From assembly GCF_003408705.1 (NCBI RefSeq), contig NZ_QAYL01000022.1, positions 1-50,979 on the forward strand: a DNA stretch of 50,979 bases. The letters run 5' to 3'. Below, piece by piece: positions 19,425 to 29,389 of this stretch (position 1 is its first letter; every line of letters begins with the position of its first letter). Under the pieces are notes generated by a model that saw only the letters and a program-made list of their open reading frames with translations, searched no databases and had not been told where the DNA came from. This stretch comes from Mycobacterium uberis (GTDB lineage Bacteria; Actinomycetota; Actinomycetes; Mycobacteriales; Mycobacteriaceae). The position numbers were made by a program, and so were the translations under genes.

Positions 19425-20243
19425 GTGAAACTGTCTGTTCACAGCGAATCCGTGCTGATCAACAACGGTAGGATGGCCACCAAGTTCGAAAAACGCGGAA
19501 GCGAGTTATAGTCGGCGAGGCTGCTGACGGATGCCCCGCAAGCAATCGCCGCAATGCACCTCGTGTACTTTCGTGCCGACGTGACGATCGCAACAACCCC
19601 AGCTACCAGGCATCGTTCGAAAGCTTTGCGGCGCGTGAAATCAGCCGCGATGAAACCGTCGAGCTACTGCACCGCAACGCCGAATTCGCTAACGCCCGCG
19701 TGACAAGATTGACATGAATGGTCTCGCAGATAAGCGGACGCTACGACATGTCCACCGCAGCTCTGGTCCGGTAGCGTCGCCCACGGCTGGAGATAATGAC
19801 CGAGGCCAGCGCCGAACTTACTTGCCACAGATAATCGTCCTCGACATCGACGGGACTGAAACGTTGGTTAACCCGATGCAGCTCAGTTGACGTACCGACG
19901 TGGTTCAGCTACACCATCGACAGGGCACGGATCCGTGCCGGACAACCGCTTGCTGAGACGTTCGCTGTGGCCGCCAGTATCCCCGAAATTGTCGCGATCG
20001 GCGTCAATTGCTGTGCACCCAACGATGTGCTGGCGGTCATCCACATCACAAAGATCGGTAAGCCAGTAATCGCCTACCCTAACAGGGGTGAGCATTGGAA
20101 TGGCTCGGCGTGAGCAGGGCCGCGTAAATTCTCCGCACAACCCACCACGTAGTGGGCCGCGGCTGAGACAGGCATCATCGGCGGATGTTGCCGAGTGCGG
20201 TCGGTCGATATCGCCAAACTTTACGAAAGTATCTGGAGAGCCA
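19425..20243 (+). pseudogene. mmuM: Homocysteine S-methyltransferase MmuM, decayed
   Basis: Starts near GTG 19425 (VKLSVHSESVLINNGRMATKFEKRG), like the SDSVLISDGGLATELEARG opening of the family. Later pieces are YQASFESFAAREISRDETVELL (about 19602-19665), SGRYDMSTAALVR, then IDRARIRAGQPLAETFAVAA and IPEIVAIGVNCCAPNDVLAVI (about 19915-20045). The end is GIIGGCCRVRSVDIAKLYESI. The zinc-binding cysteine in GVNC and the GGCC pair are still encoded. Frames change at least five times. Matches Rv2458, which sits between clpX and clpP2 in the same orientation. Its 3' end touches the end of clpP2. Confidence 0.85.
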
Positions 20244-20879
20244 TTAGGCAATCTGCGCCGAGAGCTTCCGGTATTCCAGCACGGTGTCGATGATCCCGTA
20301 GTCTTTGGCCTCTTCGGCGGTCAGGATCTTGTCCCTGTCGGTATCCTTACGGATCACGGCAGCGTCCTTGCCGGTGTGGCGAGCCAGCGTCGTCTCCATT
20401 AGGGTGCGCATACGCTCGATCTCGGCAGCCTGGATCTCCAGATCGGAGAACTGGCCTTGGATCACACCGGAGAGCGACGGCTGGTGGATCAGCACGCGCG
20501 CGTTGGGCAGCGCCATACGCTTACCTGGTGTTCCGGCAGCCAGCAGTACTGCCGCCGCTGAAGCGGCCTGACCCAGACATACCGTCTGAATATCGGCCCG
20601 GACATACTGCATCGTGTCGTAGATAGCCATCAACGACGTGAACCCACCGCCCGGCGAGTTGATGTACATGGTGATATCGCGGTCGGGATCCAGCGACTCC
20701 AACACCAGCAGCTGGGCCATGATGTCGTTTGCCGACGCGTCATCAACTTGGACACCGAGGAAGATGATACGTTCCTCAAACAGCTTGTTGTACGGGTTGG
20801 ACTCTTTGACACCGAAGCTGGAATGCTCGATGAATGACGGCAGAATATACCGCGCCTGAGGTTGGATCTGAGGATTCAT
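20244..20879 (-). CDS. clpP2: ClpP2, ATP-dependent Clp protease proteolytic subunit 2
   Basis: One of the two rings of the mixed mycobacterial ClpP1P2 peptidase. 211 residues. Serine nucleophile Ser107 in [16 protein letters not shown], histidine His133 in ARVLIHQPS, and the aspartate in the [13 protein letters not shown] region. The ATG at 20879 overlaps the clpP1 stop by four bases, giving coupled, roughly equal synthesis of both rings. Confidence 0.97.
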   Translation of the reverse strand: MNPQIQPQARYILPSFIEHSSFGVKESNPYNKLFEERIIFLGVQVDDASANDIMAQLLVLESLDPDRDITMYINSPGGGFTSLMAIYDTMQYVRADIQTVCLGQAASAAAVLLAAGTPGKRMALPNARVLIHQPSLSGVIQGQFSDLEIQAAEIERMRTLMETTLARHTGKDAAVIRKDTDRDKILTAEEAKDYGIIDTVLEYRKLSAQIA

Positions 20880-21478
20880 TGCACTTCTCCGTTGACGTGG
20901 GCGCGGGTGATGATGTGGTCGACGAAACCATATTCCAGGGCGTCCTGGGCGGTGAACCAGCGGTCGCGATCGGAATCGGCCTCGATGCGCTCGATCGGCT
21001 GGCCGGTGAACTCGGCGTTGAGCCGGAACATCTCCTTTTTGATGACGGCGAACTGCTCAGCCTGAATAGCAATGTCGGCCGCACTACCGGTCACCCCACC
21101 CAGCGGCTGGTGCATCAGAATGCGGGCGTGTGGCAGTGCGTAGCGCTTGCCCTTAGTTCCCGCCGCCAGCAAGAATTCCCCCATCGACGCGGCCATGCCC
21201 ATCGCGTAGGTGGCAATGTCACACGGCGCCAGCACCATCGTGTCGTAGATCGCCATCCCGGCGCTGATCGATCCGCCAGGGGAATTGATATACAGGGAAA
21301 TGTCCTTGGAGGCATCTTCAGCTGCGAGCAGCAGTATCTGTGCACAGAGCCGATTGGCGATGTCGTCGTTCACCTCCGAACCCAGGAAGATGATGCGCTC
21401 GGAGAGCAGGCGCTCATAGACCGAGTCAGTTAAGGTGAAACCCTGCGAGTTCGAACGCACGTCAGTCACATAGCCCAC
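20876..21478 (-). CDS. clpP1: ClpP1, ATP-dependent Clp protease proteolytic subunit 1
   Basis: 200 residues from GTG at 21478 ([13 protein letters not shown]), chosen because it matches the known ClpP1 N-terminus. A longer open frame to 21580 exists but its extra 34 codons look non-coding. Catalytic triad Ser98 ([11 protein letters not shown]), His123 ([10 protein letters not shown]) and Asp172, the same numbers as in M. tuberculosis. Needs ClpP2 and ClpX or ClpC1 for activity. It follows tig after 159 bases. Confidence 0.96.
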   Translation of the reverse strand: MGYVTDVRSNSQGFTLTDSVYERLLSERIIFLGSEVNDDIANRLCAQILLLAAEDASKDISLYINSPGGSISAGMAIYDTMVLAPCDIATYAMGMAASMGEFLLAAGTKGKRYALPHARILMHQPLGGVTGSAADIAIQAEQFAVIKKEMFRLNAEFTGQPIERIEADSDRDRWFTAQDALEYGFVDHIITRAHVNGEVQ

Positions 21479-21637
21479 AGTGGGATACCTGCTTTCTGGA
21501 ATTCTGTATGCACGGACATTAACTAACCGAGTCAGCTGTTTGGCGATCACGCACCCCCAGCAAGGGGCACGCTCGTTCACAGAGCCATAACCCAGTCATT
21601 CCGCCGTCTCGTTGTCGGCGGCACCACTGTTCGGATC

Positions 21638-22996
21638 TCACTCTTCGGTCTTCTGATCAACTTCGTCAATTGGGGCGTGTTTGCCGAAAAATTCACTAGT
21701 ATCAATCGTGTTTCCGTTAACATCAGTGACCGTCGCCGCCTTGACCACCGCTGCGACCGCCAGCTCACGCCGCACGTCGGCGACCAAGGACGATAACTGG
21801 TTGTTTTCCCGCAGAAAGCCAAACAGTTGCTGTGGGTCGACACCGTGTTGGCGAGACGCGGCGAGCAAACGTTCGGTCAGGTCATCCTGGCCCACCTGGA
21901 TCTTCTGGTCCTCAGCCACGGCATCTAACAGCAACTTCCTCGCTACGTCCTTCTCTGCGGCACTATGGGTCTCGGCCTCGAACTCCTCGCGCGATGACCC
22001 ACGCTTAGCGAGCGCCTCGGCAAACTTGGCTTCGTCGTGGCCCAGGCCACTCAACGAGGTACGCAAGGCACTATCGAACTGATCCTGCACAATCCCTTCC
22101 GGCAATGGTACGTCTACCCGCTCGAGCAACGCGTCCACAACCGCGTCGCGGATTTTCTCCGCTTGCTGGGCGCGTTTGGCTTGGCAGACCTGATCGCCAA
22201 GATTGGCCCGTAGCTCCGCCACGGTGTCAAACTCACTAGCTAGTTGCGCGAACTCATCGTCCGGCCTCGGTAGTTCACGTTCTTTGACCGACTTGACGGT
22301 GACCGTGACCTCCGCGTCCTGCCCGACATGTTCGCCGGTCGCCAACTGGGTGGTGAAGACCCGCGATTCTTCGGCGGACAATCCGATGAGCGCATCGTCG
22401 AGACCTGCAATAAGCTGACCGGAGCCGACCTCATAAGACAACCCTTCTGCGTCGGCGTTCGGTACCTTCACGTCATCGACGGTGGCCGACAAATCGATCG
22501 AGACAAAGTCACCGAGCATCACCGGCCGGTCCACGCCGATCAGGGTGCTGAACCTGGCACGCAACGACTGCAGCTCAGCTTCAACATCATCGTCGCTGAC
22601 CTCGACCGGATCCACAGTAACCTTCAGCGTGCTGAAATCCGGAAGTGCGATCTCGGGGCGTACCTCAACCTCGACGGTGAACGCCAGATCCTGGCCGTAC
22701 TCCTTTTTGGTCACCTCGATTTTAGGCTGACCGATCGGTTGGACCTCCGACTCCGCCAGTGCCTGTCCGTACCGGCTGGGCATGGCTTCGTTAACAACCT
22801 GATCGAGCAACGTTTCCCGACCGAAACGGGCTTCCAGCAACCTCGCGGGCGCCTTCCCGGGCCGGAAACCGGGCAGCCGCACGTGTTTGGCCAGCTCTTT
22901 GTAGGCCCGCTGGAAATCCGGCTCGAGCTCCGCAAAAGGCATTTCCACGTGGATCCGCACCCGGGTAGGGGTCAGCTGCTCGACAGTACTCTTCAC
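21638..22996 (-). CDS. tig: Trigger factor, ribosome-bound chaperone
   Basis: Binds nascent chains at the exit tunnel. 452 residues from GTG at 22996 ([15 protein letters not shown]). The frame stays open upstream into the tRNA-Pro gene, so that extension is not real. The ribosome-docking signature GFRPGKAP is at 42-49, the FKBP-like prolyl isomerase domain at about 155-235, and the helical C-terminal cradle after that. It stands just after tRNA-Pro and upstream of clpP1-clpP2, the conserved tig-clpP order. Confidence 0.96.
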   Translation of the reverse strand: MKSTVEQLTPTRVRIHVEMPFAELEPDFQRAYKELAKHVRLPGFRPGKAPARLLEARFGRETLLDQVVNEAMPSRYGQALAESEVQPIGQPKIEVTKKEYGQDLAFTVEVEVRPEIALPDFSTLKVTVDPVEVSDDDVEAELQSLRARFSTLIGVDRPVMLGDFVSIDLSATVDDVKVPNADAEGLSYEVGSGQLIAGLDDALIGLSAEESRVFTTQLATGEHVGQDAEVTVTVKSVKERELPRPDDEFAQLASEFDTVAELRANLGDQVCQAKRAQQAEKIRDAVVDALLERVDVPLPEGIVQDQFDSALRTSLSGLGHDEAKFAEALAKRGSSREEFEAETHSAAEKDVARKLLLDAVAEDQKIQVGQDDLTERLLAASRQHGVDPQQLFGFLRENNQLSSLVADVRRELAVAAVVKAATVTDVNGNTIDTSEFFGKHAPIDEVDQKTEE

Positions 22997-23029
22997 GGAT
23001 GTGCTCCTCGATGGTCGTCCCTGGCAGTC

Positions 23030-23105
<76 letters not shown>

Positions 23106-23238
23106 CGCTGATCACGCGATCCTACGACTCGATTGCAGCGGCTTGGCAGCGACCTAACTGCCTAACGGAGCGATCGCAAAACAGTTTCGATTAGATTTGA
23201 CGCCTGCCACCACGTACAGTCGCGCTCGACTGATACAC

Positions 23239-23309
23239 GCGGGCGTAGCTCAATGGTAGAGCCCTAGTTTTCCAAACTAGCTACGCGGGTTCGATTCCCG
23301 TCGCCCGCT
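23239..23309 (+). tRNA. tRNA-Gly (anticodon TCC)
   Basis: Acceptor stem GCGGGCG pairs with CGCCCGC. D arm GCTC...GAGC, anticodon stem CTAGT/ACTAG with loop TTTCCAA (anticodon TCC), T arm GCGGG TTCGATT CCCGT. 71 bases, discriminator T, no encoded CCA. It diverges from tRNA-Pro, 133 bp away. Confidence 0.95.
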
Positions 23310-23342
23310 CGGGTTAACCTTTTGGCTCAACGGAAAGGCGCT

Positions 23343-23775
23343 ATGAGCAACGTCGTCACCCGAAGGCTCATACGTGTCCGACTTCGTCGGCGTACGAGAT
23401 GCGTTTGAACAGGACTTTGCGTTGCTTAACGAAGTTGGTGCGGCCATAGCGGTGTGGGTCGACAGGGTCCTCTAGTCGTCAACCTCTGGGGCAGCCCCGC
23501 TGACGCCGCCGGCATCCGACCGTGGCAGCAAGACACGCTATCCGTCGTGATCTCCGGAACCAAGGAGTTGACCAGCACCTGCGTACACCAGCTCGCCGAC
23601 CACAACAAGCTGGATCTGCACGCACCGGTGGAACGGTACTGTCCGGAGTTCGGACAAGTGAGCAAGGACCCATGATACTGAGCCGCCGCTGAATCGTGGT
23701 GACAACCAGGCACCGCCTAGGGCTACCACATGGCCAGCTTCGGTTACACTGTGGGTAATAAATTGCTTAGACGCC
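23343..23775 (+). pseudogene. lipP: Beta-lactamase-fold esterase LipP, truncated and frameshifted
   Basis: Opens near ATG 23343. About 23370-23450 gives DFVGVRDAFEQDFALLNEVGA-type sequence, then about 23473-23670 gives VVNLWGSPADAAGIRPWQQD, TLSVVISGTKELTSTCVHQL and DLHAPVERYCPEFGQ. SGTK is the family's catalytic SxxK. A later piece reads GYHMASFGYTVG, the family's tyrosine region. At least three frame changes, and the rest of the gene is missing. Corresponds to Rv2463, which follows the tRNA/tig region in M. tuberculosis. Confidence 0.85.
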
Positions 23776-23938
23776 ACCAAGTCCAATGCGGACCCACGCA
23801 GCCTGGCTATAAGTAGCCAGGCCTACGTCGCGCTTGGGGCCACCAGCGACGAACTCCCGGTAACGCGAAACTACCTGCGGCCGAGCCCGCCCGGTCGGTC
23901 CCGGTCCACCAGGTCCGAGACGGTCATCAGGGCCATGC

Positions 23939-24655
23939 TCAGGTCTGGCACTGTAAGCACCAAAATACATTGCAACCTCCGAGCACCACGGTACGCAATA
24001 GCTCCCCCGCACACCCTGTAGGGCTCGACGGCGCACCGATAGACGTACGGTGCAGCTTGGCCAGGCCGGATAGCAGACCGTGATCGTGCTCAGGGCGCAC
24101 CATCAAGGTCTTGCTGCGGCGCAAACCGACTTTCATCAGTGCCACGAAGATCGTGGTCCACGCTGCATCGAACCCTGTCTGGCTGACCTCCCGGCCGGCC
24201 CGGAACGAGTCGATGCAGTGGTGGAACAACCACTCGCTGCGGTAGGCACTCCCCACCTCGGCGATGACAGTCTGTTCCATCAAGAACGCGCTAATCAATC
24301 TGCAGGACCGTGTAGTCCGAGCTCATGTCCACGACAAGTCAGCATCGCCATATCAGCACCGACCATCCACATCCGTACCTGCCCGGCCAGTTCCGGAAGC
24401 GATACATTGCCGAGGCAAGCCCATTCGATGAAGCTGCCATAGAGGCCGAGATACACATGCACGATCGGACCGTCGGCGTAGTGATGAAACAAACTCTCGC
24501 CCTAGACGTTGACCCACGCTCTGCCCGACTGGGCGCCGCGGCCGTATAGTAGCGAATCACCTCTGCGGACTTGACACCGCGACGAGTGCGCCGGCGAATC
24601 GGCGCTGATGCCACCGAGCCAGCCGGTGCAAAGCATACTCTACTGCGCACCAGTA
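23939..24655 (-). pseudogene. Endonuclease VIII-like DNA glycosylase (Rv2464c-like), decayed
   Basis: From the 5' end: LHRLARWHQRRFAGALVAVSS (minus strand, near 24640-24575), then HHYADGPIVHVYLGLYGSF and LPELAGQVRMWMVGAD. A second block reads LMEQTVIAEVGSAYRSE, LMKVGLRRSKTLMVRPEHDHG and ends NVFWCLQCQT, the zinc-finger end of the Fpg/Nei family. The initial MPEGHT-type start, which supplies the catalytic proline, is gone. At least three frame changes separate the blocks. In M. tuberculosis this gene lies between lipP and rpiB, as here. Confidence 0.85.
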
Positions 24656-24659
24656 AACC

Positions 24660-25160
24660 TCAATCCTGGTCTCCAGCCTGAGCGTCAGGAACCGGCGGCG
24701 CTTGATGCGTACGTTCGTACTCGGTAAGAATGTCGATACGCCGTCGGTGGCGATGTGCTTTCGACCACGACGTGGTCACGAAAGCGTCGACAATAGCCAG
24801 CACCTCGGCGACAGTGTGCATGCGACCGCCAATACCGATCAACTGTGCGTTGTTGTGTTTCCGCGCCAACGTCGCGGTCTCGACGCTCCACGCCAGCGCG
24901 CACCGTGCACTGACGACCTTGTTAGCCGCGATCTGCTCACCGTTGCCCGACCCCCCAAGCACAATGCCAAGGCTGCCCGGATCAGCCACCGTGCGCGTCG
25001 CGGCCGCGATGCAAAACGCTGGATAATCATCCTCAGCGTCGTAGTTGAAGGCACCGCAGTCGATCGGCTGATGACCGGATTTTTTTAGATGCTCGATGAT
25101 CCGATGCTTGAGCTCGTAGCCGGCGTGGTCGGCACCTAGGTAGACACGCATGCCCGACAT
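24660..25160 (-). CDS. rpiB: Ribose-5-phosphate isomerase B
   Basis: Interconverts ribose 5-phosphate and ribulose 5-phosphate in the non-oxidative pentose phosphate path. 166 residues from ATG at 25160 (MSGMRVYLGADHAGYELKHR). Ten extra upstream codons are open but not conserved. Active-site features: Asp11-His12, the GGSGNGEQIAANK loop with Glu75 as the likely catalytic base (mycobacterial type, in place of cysteine), and HNNAQLIGIGGR. Stands alone now that its neighbour is dead. Confidence 0.95.
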   Translation of the reverse strand: MSGMRVYLGADHAGYELKHRIIEHLKKSGHQPIDCGAFNYDAEDDYPAFCIAAATRTVADPGSLGIVLGGSGNGEQIAANKVVSARCALAWSVETATLARKHNNAQLIGIGGRMHTVAEVLAIVDAFVTTSWSKAHRHRRRIDILTEYERTHQAPPVPDAQAGDQD

Positions 25161-25200
25161 TGTGCCCAACGCTGTTACGACGCTCGCCAAGTTGCCTGGT

Positions 25201-25824
25201 TTAGTCGAATTGCGGTGGCTCGGTGCGGGTCCGTTTTAGCTCAAAAAAATGTGGGTAGGCCGCAAAAGTCAAGGAGGCATCCCAGAGCTTGCCGGCCTCC
25301 TCACCGCGTGGGATTTTCGACAGCACCGGCCCGAAGAACGCCACACCGTTGACGTGGATGGTCGGTGTTCCGACGTCGTTGCCGACCGCATCCACGCCGG
25401 TCTGGTGGCTCTCACGCAGCGCGTCATCATAGGCAGTGCTTTGAGCTGCCGCGGCCAACTCTGCTGGCAGACCGGCGTCGGCAAGCGATCCCTTGATGAC
25501 CTCGTCGAGATTTTTGTTGTCCTCGTGGTGAATCCGGGTGCCCATCGCCGTGTACAGAGCATCCAGCACGCCGGCACCATGGGCTTGCTCGGCAGCGATC
25601 GCCACCCGCACCGGTCCCCATGCTTTCGCCATGCCTTCACGATAGTTCTTGGGTAGGTCATCACGGTTTTCGTTGAGTATAGCGAGGCTCATCACGTGAA
25701 AGTTCACCTCGACATCACGAACCTTCGCCACCTCGAGGATCCAACGCGAGGTGATCCAACACCATGGGCACAGCGGATCGAACCAGAAATCGGCTTGAGA
25801 CTTGACGGACGCCTTCTCGGGCAT
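25201..25824 (-). CDS. DsbA-fold mycothiol-dependent reductase (Rv2466c-like)
   Basis: 207 residues, the same as Rv2466c. Thioredoxin fold with the active-site motif CPWC (Cys19, Cys22) in FWFDPLCPWCWITSRW and a helical insertion in the middle. The cis-proline side reads VGTPTIHVNGVAFFGP. Known for M. tuberculosis as an oxidative-stress enzyme that is reduced by mycothiol. Cytosolic: no signal peptide. The ribosome site GGGAGAGGA sits about 7 bases before the ATG. 40 bp upstream of rpiB, so probably one transcript. Confidence 0.92.
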   Translation of the reverse strand: MPEKASVKSQADFWFDPLCPWCWITSRWILEVAKVRDVEVNFHVMSLAILNENRDDLPKNYREGMAKAWGPVRVAIAAEQAHGAGVLDALYTAMGTRIHHEDNKNLDEVIKGSLADAGLPAELAAAAQSTAYDDALRESHQTGVDAVGNDVGTPTIHVNGVAFFGPVLSKIPRGEEAGKLWDASLTFAAYPHFFELKRTRTEPPQFD

Positions 25825-25956
25825 TACCCAGTCCTCTCCCGAAGAATTCAGTAACGGTCAGAATACGGTTCAGCACAACCGTAGTTGCTGCGGGGCCGTT
25901 CCCACCCAGAGGTACCGATACTCGGTCCACATAACGACAAGCTCTAAGTTGAATAG

Positions 25957-28545
25957 ATGGCCCTTCCAAACCTCACCCGGGACCAAGCTGTCGAACGCGC
26001 TGCCCTGATCACCGTTGACAGCTATCAGATCAACCTCGATCTCACCGACGGCCCCGATGGCGCCCCTAACGAACGCACGTTCCGCTCCACCACCACGGTG
26101 GTGTTTGACGCACTCACCGGCGCCAATGCCGTAATCGACATCGCTGCCGATACCGTACGCAGCGCCAGCCTCAACGGTCGCGAACTCGACATCTCCGGGT
26201 ACGACGAATCGACTGGTATCCTGTTACCCGTACTGGCCGATCACAACGTTGTCGTCGTCGACGCAGATTGCCACTACTCAAACACCGGCGAGGGCCTACA
26301 TCGCTTCGTCGACCCGGTTGACAACGAGATCTACCTATACTCGCAATTTGAAACCGCTGACGCCAAGCGGATGTTTGCCTGCTTTGACCAACCCGACCTC
26401 AAGGCCACCTTCGAAGTGCGGGTGACTGCACCCAAGCATTGGAAGGTTATCTCCAACAGCGCGTGTATCAACGTCACGGGCGGGACACACAGCTTCGCCA
26501 CCACCCCACGGATGAGCACTTATCTGGTGGCATTGATCGCTGGGCCTTACGCCGCCTGGTTCGACAGTTACAGTGACGAACACGGCGATATCCCGCTAGG
26601 CATCTACTGCCGGGCTTCGCTGGCACAATTTATGGATGCTGAGCTGTTGTTCAGCCAGACCAAGCAGGGATTTAGCTTCTACCACAAGCACTTTGGCTTT
26701 CCATACGCGTTCGGCAAATACGATCAACTATTCGTCCCGGAGTTCAACGCCGGCGCAATGGAAAATGCCGGCGCGGTGACTTTCCTCGAAGACTACGTTT
26801 TCCGCAGCAAAGTCACTCGGGCTTCCTATGAACGACGTGCCGAGACGATATTGCACGAGATGGCACACATGTGGTTCGGTGACTTGGTTACCATGGCCTG
26901 GTGGGATGACTTATGGCTGAACGAGTCGTTCGCGACCTTCGCGTCGGTGCTGTGCCAAAGCGAAGCCACCGAGTTCACCGAAGCATGGACAACGTTCGCC
27001 ACCGTGGAAAAGTCGTGGGCGTATCGGCAGGACCAACTACCATCGACGCACCCAATCGCCGCCGACATCCCCGACTTGGCTGCAGTCGAAGTAAACTTCG
27101 ACGGTATTACTTACGCTAAAGGTGCTTCCGTACTGAAGCAACTCGTTTCCTATGTCGGGTTGGAGCAATTCCTGGCTGGGTTGCGCGACTACTTCCGCAC
27201 CCACGCATTCGCCAATGCTACCTTTGACGATCTGCTTGCCGCGCTGGAAAACGCTTCGGGCCGCGACTTGTCGCATTGGGGTCGGCAGTGGCTGAAAACC
27301 ACTGGGATCAACACGCTAAGGCCAGATTTCGACGTTGACGCCGACGGCAAATTCACCCGGTTCTCAGTGATGCAAAGCGGCGCGGCACCAGGTGCAGGGG
27401 AAACTCGGATACACCGGTTGGCGGTCGGAATCTACGACGACTCTGGAGAAGCTGACAAGCTGGTGCGGGTGCATCGGGAGGAACTCGACATCGAAGGTCC
27501 AGAAACGGAAGTACTTGCACTAGTTGGCGTTTCGCGTGGAAAGCTGATCCTGGTCAATGATGACGACCTAACCTATTGCTCACTGCGGCTGGATGCCCAG
27601 TCGCTGCAGACCGCGCTGCAAAGCATCGCTGACATTGCCGAACCGCTGCCGCGCACCCTGGTGTGGTCGGCAGCTTGGGAGATGACCCGCGAGGCCGAAT
27701 TGCGCGCCCGCGACTTCGTGACACTGGTATCGGTTGCCGTGCATGCCGAAACTGAGGTCGGGGTGGTACAGCGGCTACTACTGCAAACACAAACGGCGCT
27801 AAGCTCGTATGCCGAGCCGGGTTGGGCGCGTGATCACGGCTGGCCACAGTTCGCTGACCGGATCTTGGAATTAGCACGCGCCGCAGCGCCCGGGTCAGAT
27901 CACCAACTCGCCTTCGTCAACACGCTGTGCTCGTCAGTGTTGTCGCCCCGGCATGTGCAGACTTTGGCTGCCCTGCTCGACGGGGACCCCGTCGAGCAGG
28001 GATTACCTGGGATACAGGTCGACACCGATCTGCGATGGCGCATCGTGACTGCGCTGGCCACCGCCGGGGCTCTCGATGCCGACGGGCCGCAGACACCGCG
28101 GATCGACGCCGAGATGCAACGTGACCCAACCGCCGCCGGCAAGCGTCACGGCACTCAGGCCGCAGCAGCACGGCCGCAGTCCGATATTAAGGACAAGGCG
28201 TTTACCACAGTGATCGAGGACGACACCCTGACTAACGTCGCAGGAAGAGCAATAATTGCGGGCATAGTCGCGCCTGGACAAGGTGAGCTACTCAAGGCAT
28301 TCACCGCGCGCTACTTCGACGCGATATCAGGTGTCTGGGCACGGCGATCCAGCGAAGTGGCACAAACGGTGGTGATCGGCCTGTATCCCCACTGGGAAAT
28401 CAGCGACGCCGGCATCGCCGCCGCCGAGGAGTTCCTGACCGCCCCAGAGTCTGAGGTACCACCGGCCTTGCGCCGGCTGGTGCTGGAGGGCCAGGCCGCC
28501 GTGAAACGCGCGTTACGAGCCCGGAAGTTCGATAGCGCTAACTAA
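25957..28545 (+). CDS. pepN: Aminopeptidase N (M1 family zinc metallopeptidase)
   Basis: Removes N-terminal residues from peptides, downstream of the Clp protease. 862 residues, full length. Substrate-recognition GAMEN motif at 266-270. Zinc site HEMAH with His300, Glu301 and His304, and third ligand Glu323 in LWLNESFA. The C-terminal ERAP1-like helical domain covers about 530-850. No signal peptide. One part of the gene (27971-28001) is a perfect palindrome within the coding frame. Divergent from the Rv2466c-like gene across 132 bp. Confidence 0.96.
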   Translation: MALPNLTRDQAVERAALITVDSYQINLDLTDGPDGAPNERTFRSTTTVVFDALTGANAVIDIAADTVRSASLNGRELDISGYDESTGILLPVLADHNVVVVDADCHYSNTGEGLHRFVDPVDNEIYLYSQFETADAKRMFACFDQPDLKATFEVRVTAPKHWKVISNSACINVTGGTHSFATTPRMSTYLVALIAGPYAAWFDSYSDEHGDIPLGIYCRASLAQFMDAELLFSQTKQGFSFYHKHFGFPYAFGKYDQLFVPEFNAGAMENAGAVTFLEDYVFRSKVTRASYERRAETILHEMAHMWFGDLVTMAWWDDLWLNESFATFASVLCQSEATEFTEAWTTFATVEKSWAYRQDQLPSTHPIAADIPDLAAVEVNFDGITYAKGASVLKQLVSYVGLEQFLAGLRDYFRTHAFANATFDDLLAALENASGRDLSHWGRQWLKTTGINTLRPDFDVDADGKFTRFSVMQSGAAPGAGETRIHRLAVGIYDDSGEADKLVRVHREELDIEGPETEVLALVGVSRGKLILVNDDDLTYCSLRLDAQSLQTALQSIADIAEPLPRTLVWSAAWEMTREAELRARDFVTLVSVAVHAETEVGVVQRLLLQTQTALSSYAEPGWARDHGWPQFADRILELARAAAPGSDHQLAFVNTLCSSVLSPRHVQTLAALLDGDPVEQGLPGIQVDTDLRWRIVTALATAGALDADGPQTPRIDAEMQRDPTAAGKRHGTQAAAARPQSDIKDKAFTTVIEDDTLTNVAGRAIIAGIVAPGQGELLKAFTARYFDAISGVWARRSSEVAQTVVIGLYPHWEISDAGIAAAEEFLTAPESEVPPALRRLVLEGQAAVKRALRARKFDSAN
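27971..28001. repeat. Perfect 31-bp palindrome inside pepN
   Basis: CCCTGCTCGACGGGG (27971-27985) is the exact reverse complement of 27987-28001, with a single A between. It encodes the ALLDGDPVEQG stretch of PepN (about residues 671-681). It could extrude as a cruciform or fold as a strong mRNA hairpin. Confidence 0.9.
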
Positions 28546-28631
28546 AACCTCCTCCCTTAACAAGCGCGCGTGCGTGTCTGCACAGGGGCACTCCGCGTAA
28601 GCTGTACATCTGCGGATGTTCGCGGCAAAAA

Positions 28632-29099
28632 CTAGGCCGGGGAGATCCCCGCACTGAGCACGTGGATCGCGCTGATCAGCCCATCGATCAGGCCCCTTTG
28701 CTTGAAGGCCGAAGAAGCAGCGGCGACACCCCGTGGTGCTGCCGACTCAGCGCCGCGACCCCGGACCTGCGAGCCGTAGACCACCTCGATGACACACTGG
28801 TTGGGTGAAACAGCGACCAGCACCGCGTTGTTCGGCGTCGGCACCTGGGCCAGAATCTCGCCAGCCCATGCAGCGGTGTCACTGCCTAAATCACCCAGAT
28901 AAACCGCGAATCGCGCACGCGAGGCCCGAGAACCGTATTTCAGCGCGTCGTCCAGGGCAACGAGATCTTTGATCGGAAACGGGTAGTGCACCGACAGGTT
29001 TCCAGGCTCGGTCACTCCGGAGACCCGTCCGCTGGTAGTGATTACCCAACCCGTGGGCAGCTCAGTGGGCTCGATCGTTGCAACATCACCACGTACCAC
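28632..29099 (-). CDS. DUF5130/TPM-like conserved protein (Rv2468c-like)
   Basis: Function unknown. The core reads [29 protein letters not shown], then [25 protein letters not shown] and [19 protein letters not shown]. Members of this family are soluble, TPM-fold-like domains. I choose GTG at 29099 (155 residues) because a strong GGAGG lies 8 bases upstream. ATGs at 29135 and 29144 would add 12 or 15 residues and enlarge the overlap with the upstream gene. With the GTG the overlap with the ctaJ-like stop is 14 bases. Convergent with pepN. Confidence 0.85.
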   Translation of the reverse strand: MVRGDVATIEPTELPTGWVITTSGRVSGVTEPGNLSVHYPFPIKDLVALDDALKYGSRASRARFAVYLGDLGSDTAAWAGEILAQVPTPNNAVLVAVSPNQCVIEVVYGSQVRGRGAESAAPRGVAAASSAFKQRGLIDGLISAIHVLSAGISPA

Positions 29100-29313
29100 T
29101 GGCACCACCTCCGATTGTGAACTTTGATACTCCATGCCCGTCACCGACCACTTCGTCAGTGGCAGCCCACAGGATGGGCTGATGTGTCCACCGCTCGCCC
29201 AATTTATAGGTCGTAGGATGGGTCCCTTTACGCGACAGGATTAGCACTGACAGCACGATCACCAACAACAATGGGATGCCGACGAAGTAGAGGTGAATTT
29301 GCAGAATGCTCAC
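29086..29313 (-). CDS. Small membrane protein, CtaJ-like aa3-oxidase accessory subunit (Rv2468A-like)
   Basis: 75 residues from GTG at 29313 ([20 protein letters not shown]). A TTG 8 codons upstream is also possible. One N-terminal membrane helix (about 5-27) ends with SRKG. A cytoplasmic tail with [20 protein letters not shown] and a glycine-rich [11 protein letters not shown] end follows. This pattern matches the small actinobacterial subunit found in the bcc-aa3 respiratory supercomplex of M. smegmatis. The assignment rests on memory of that protein. Overlaps the next gene by 14 bases or more. Confidence 0.7.
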   Translation of the reverse strand: MSILQIHLYFVGIPLLLVIVLSVLILSRKGTHPTTYKLGERWTHQPILWAATDEVVGDGHGVSKFTIGGGASGTW

Positions 29314-29389
29314 GACACAAACCGTATCCCACCACAAGCGTTATCGGCTCACTTGGACAACCACATCATTGATTAGGCGGTGCCCTCGC

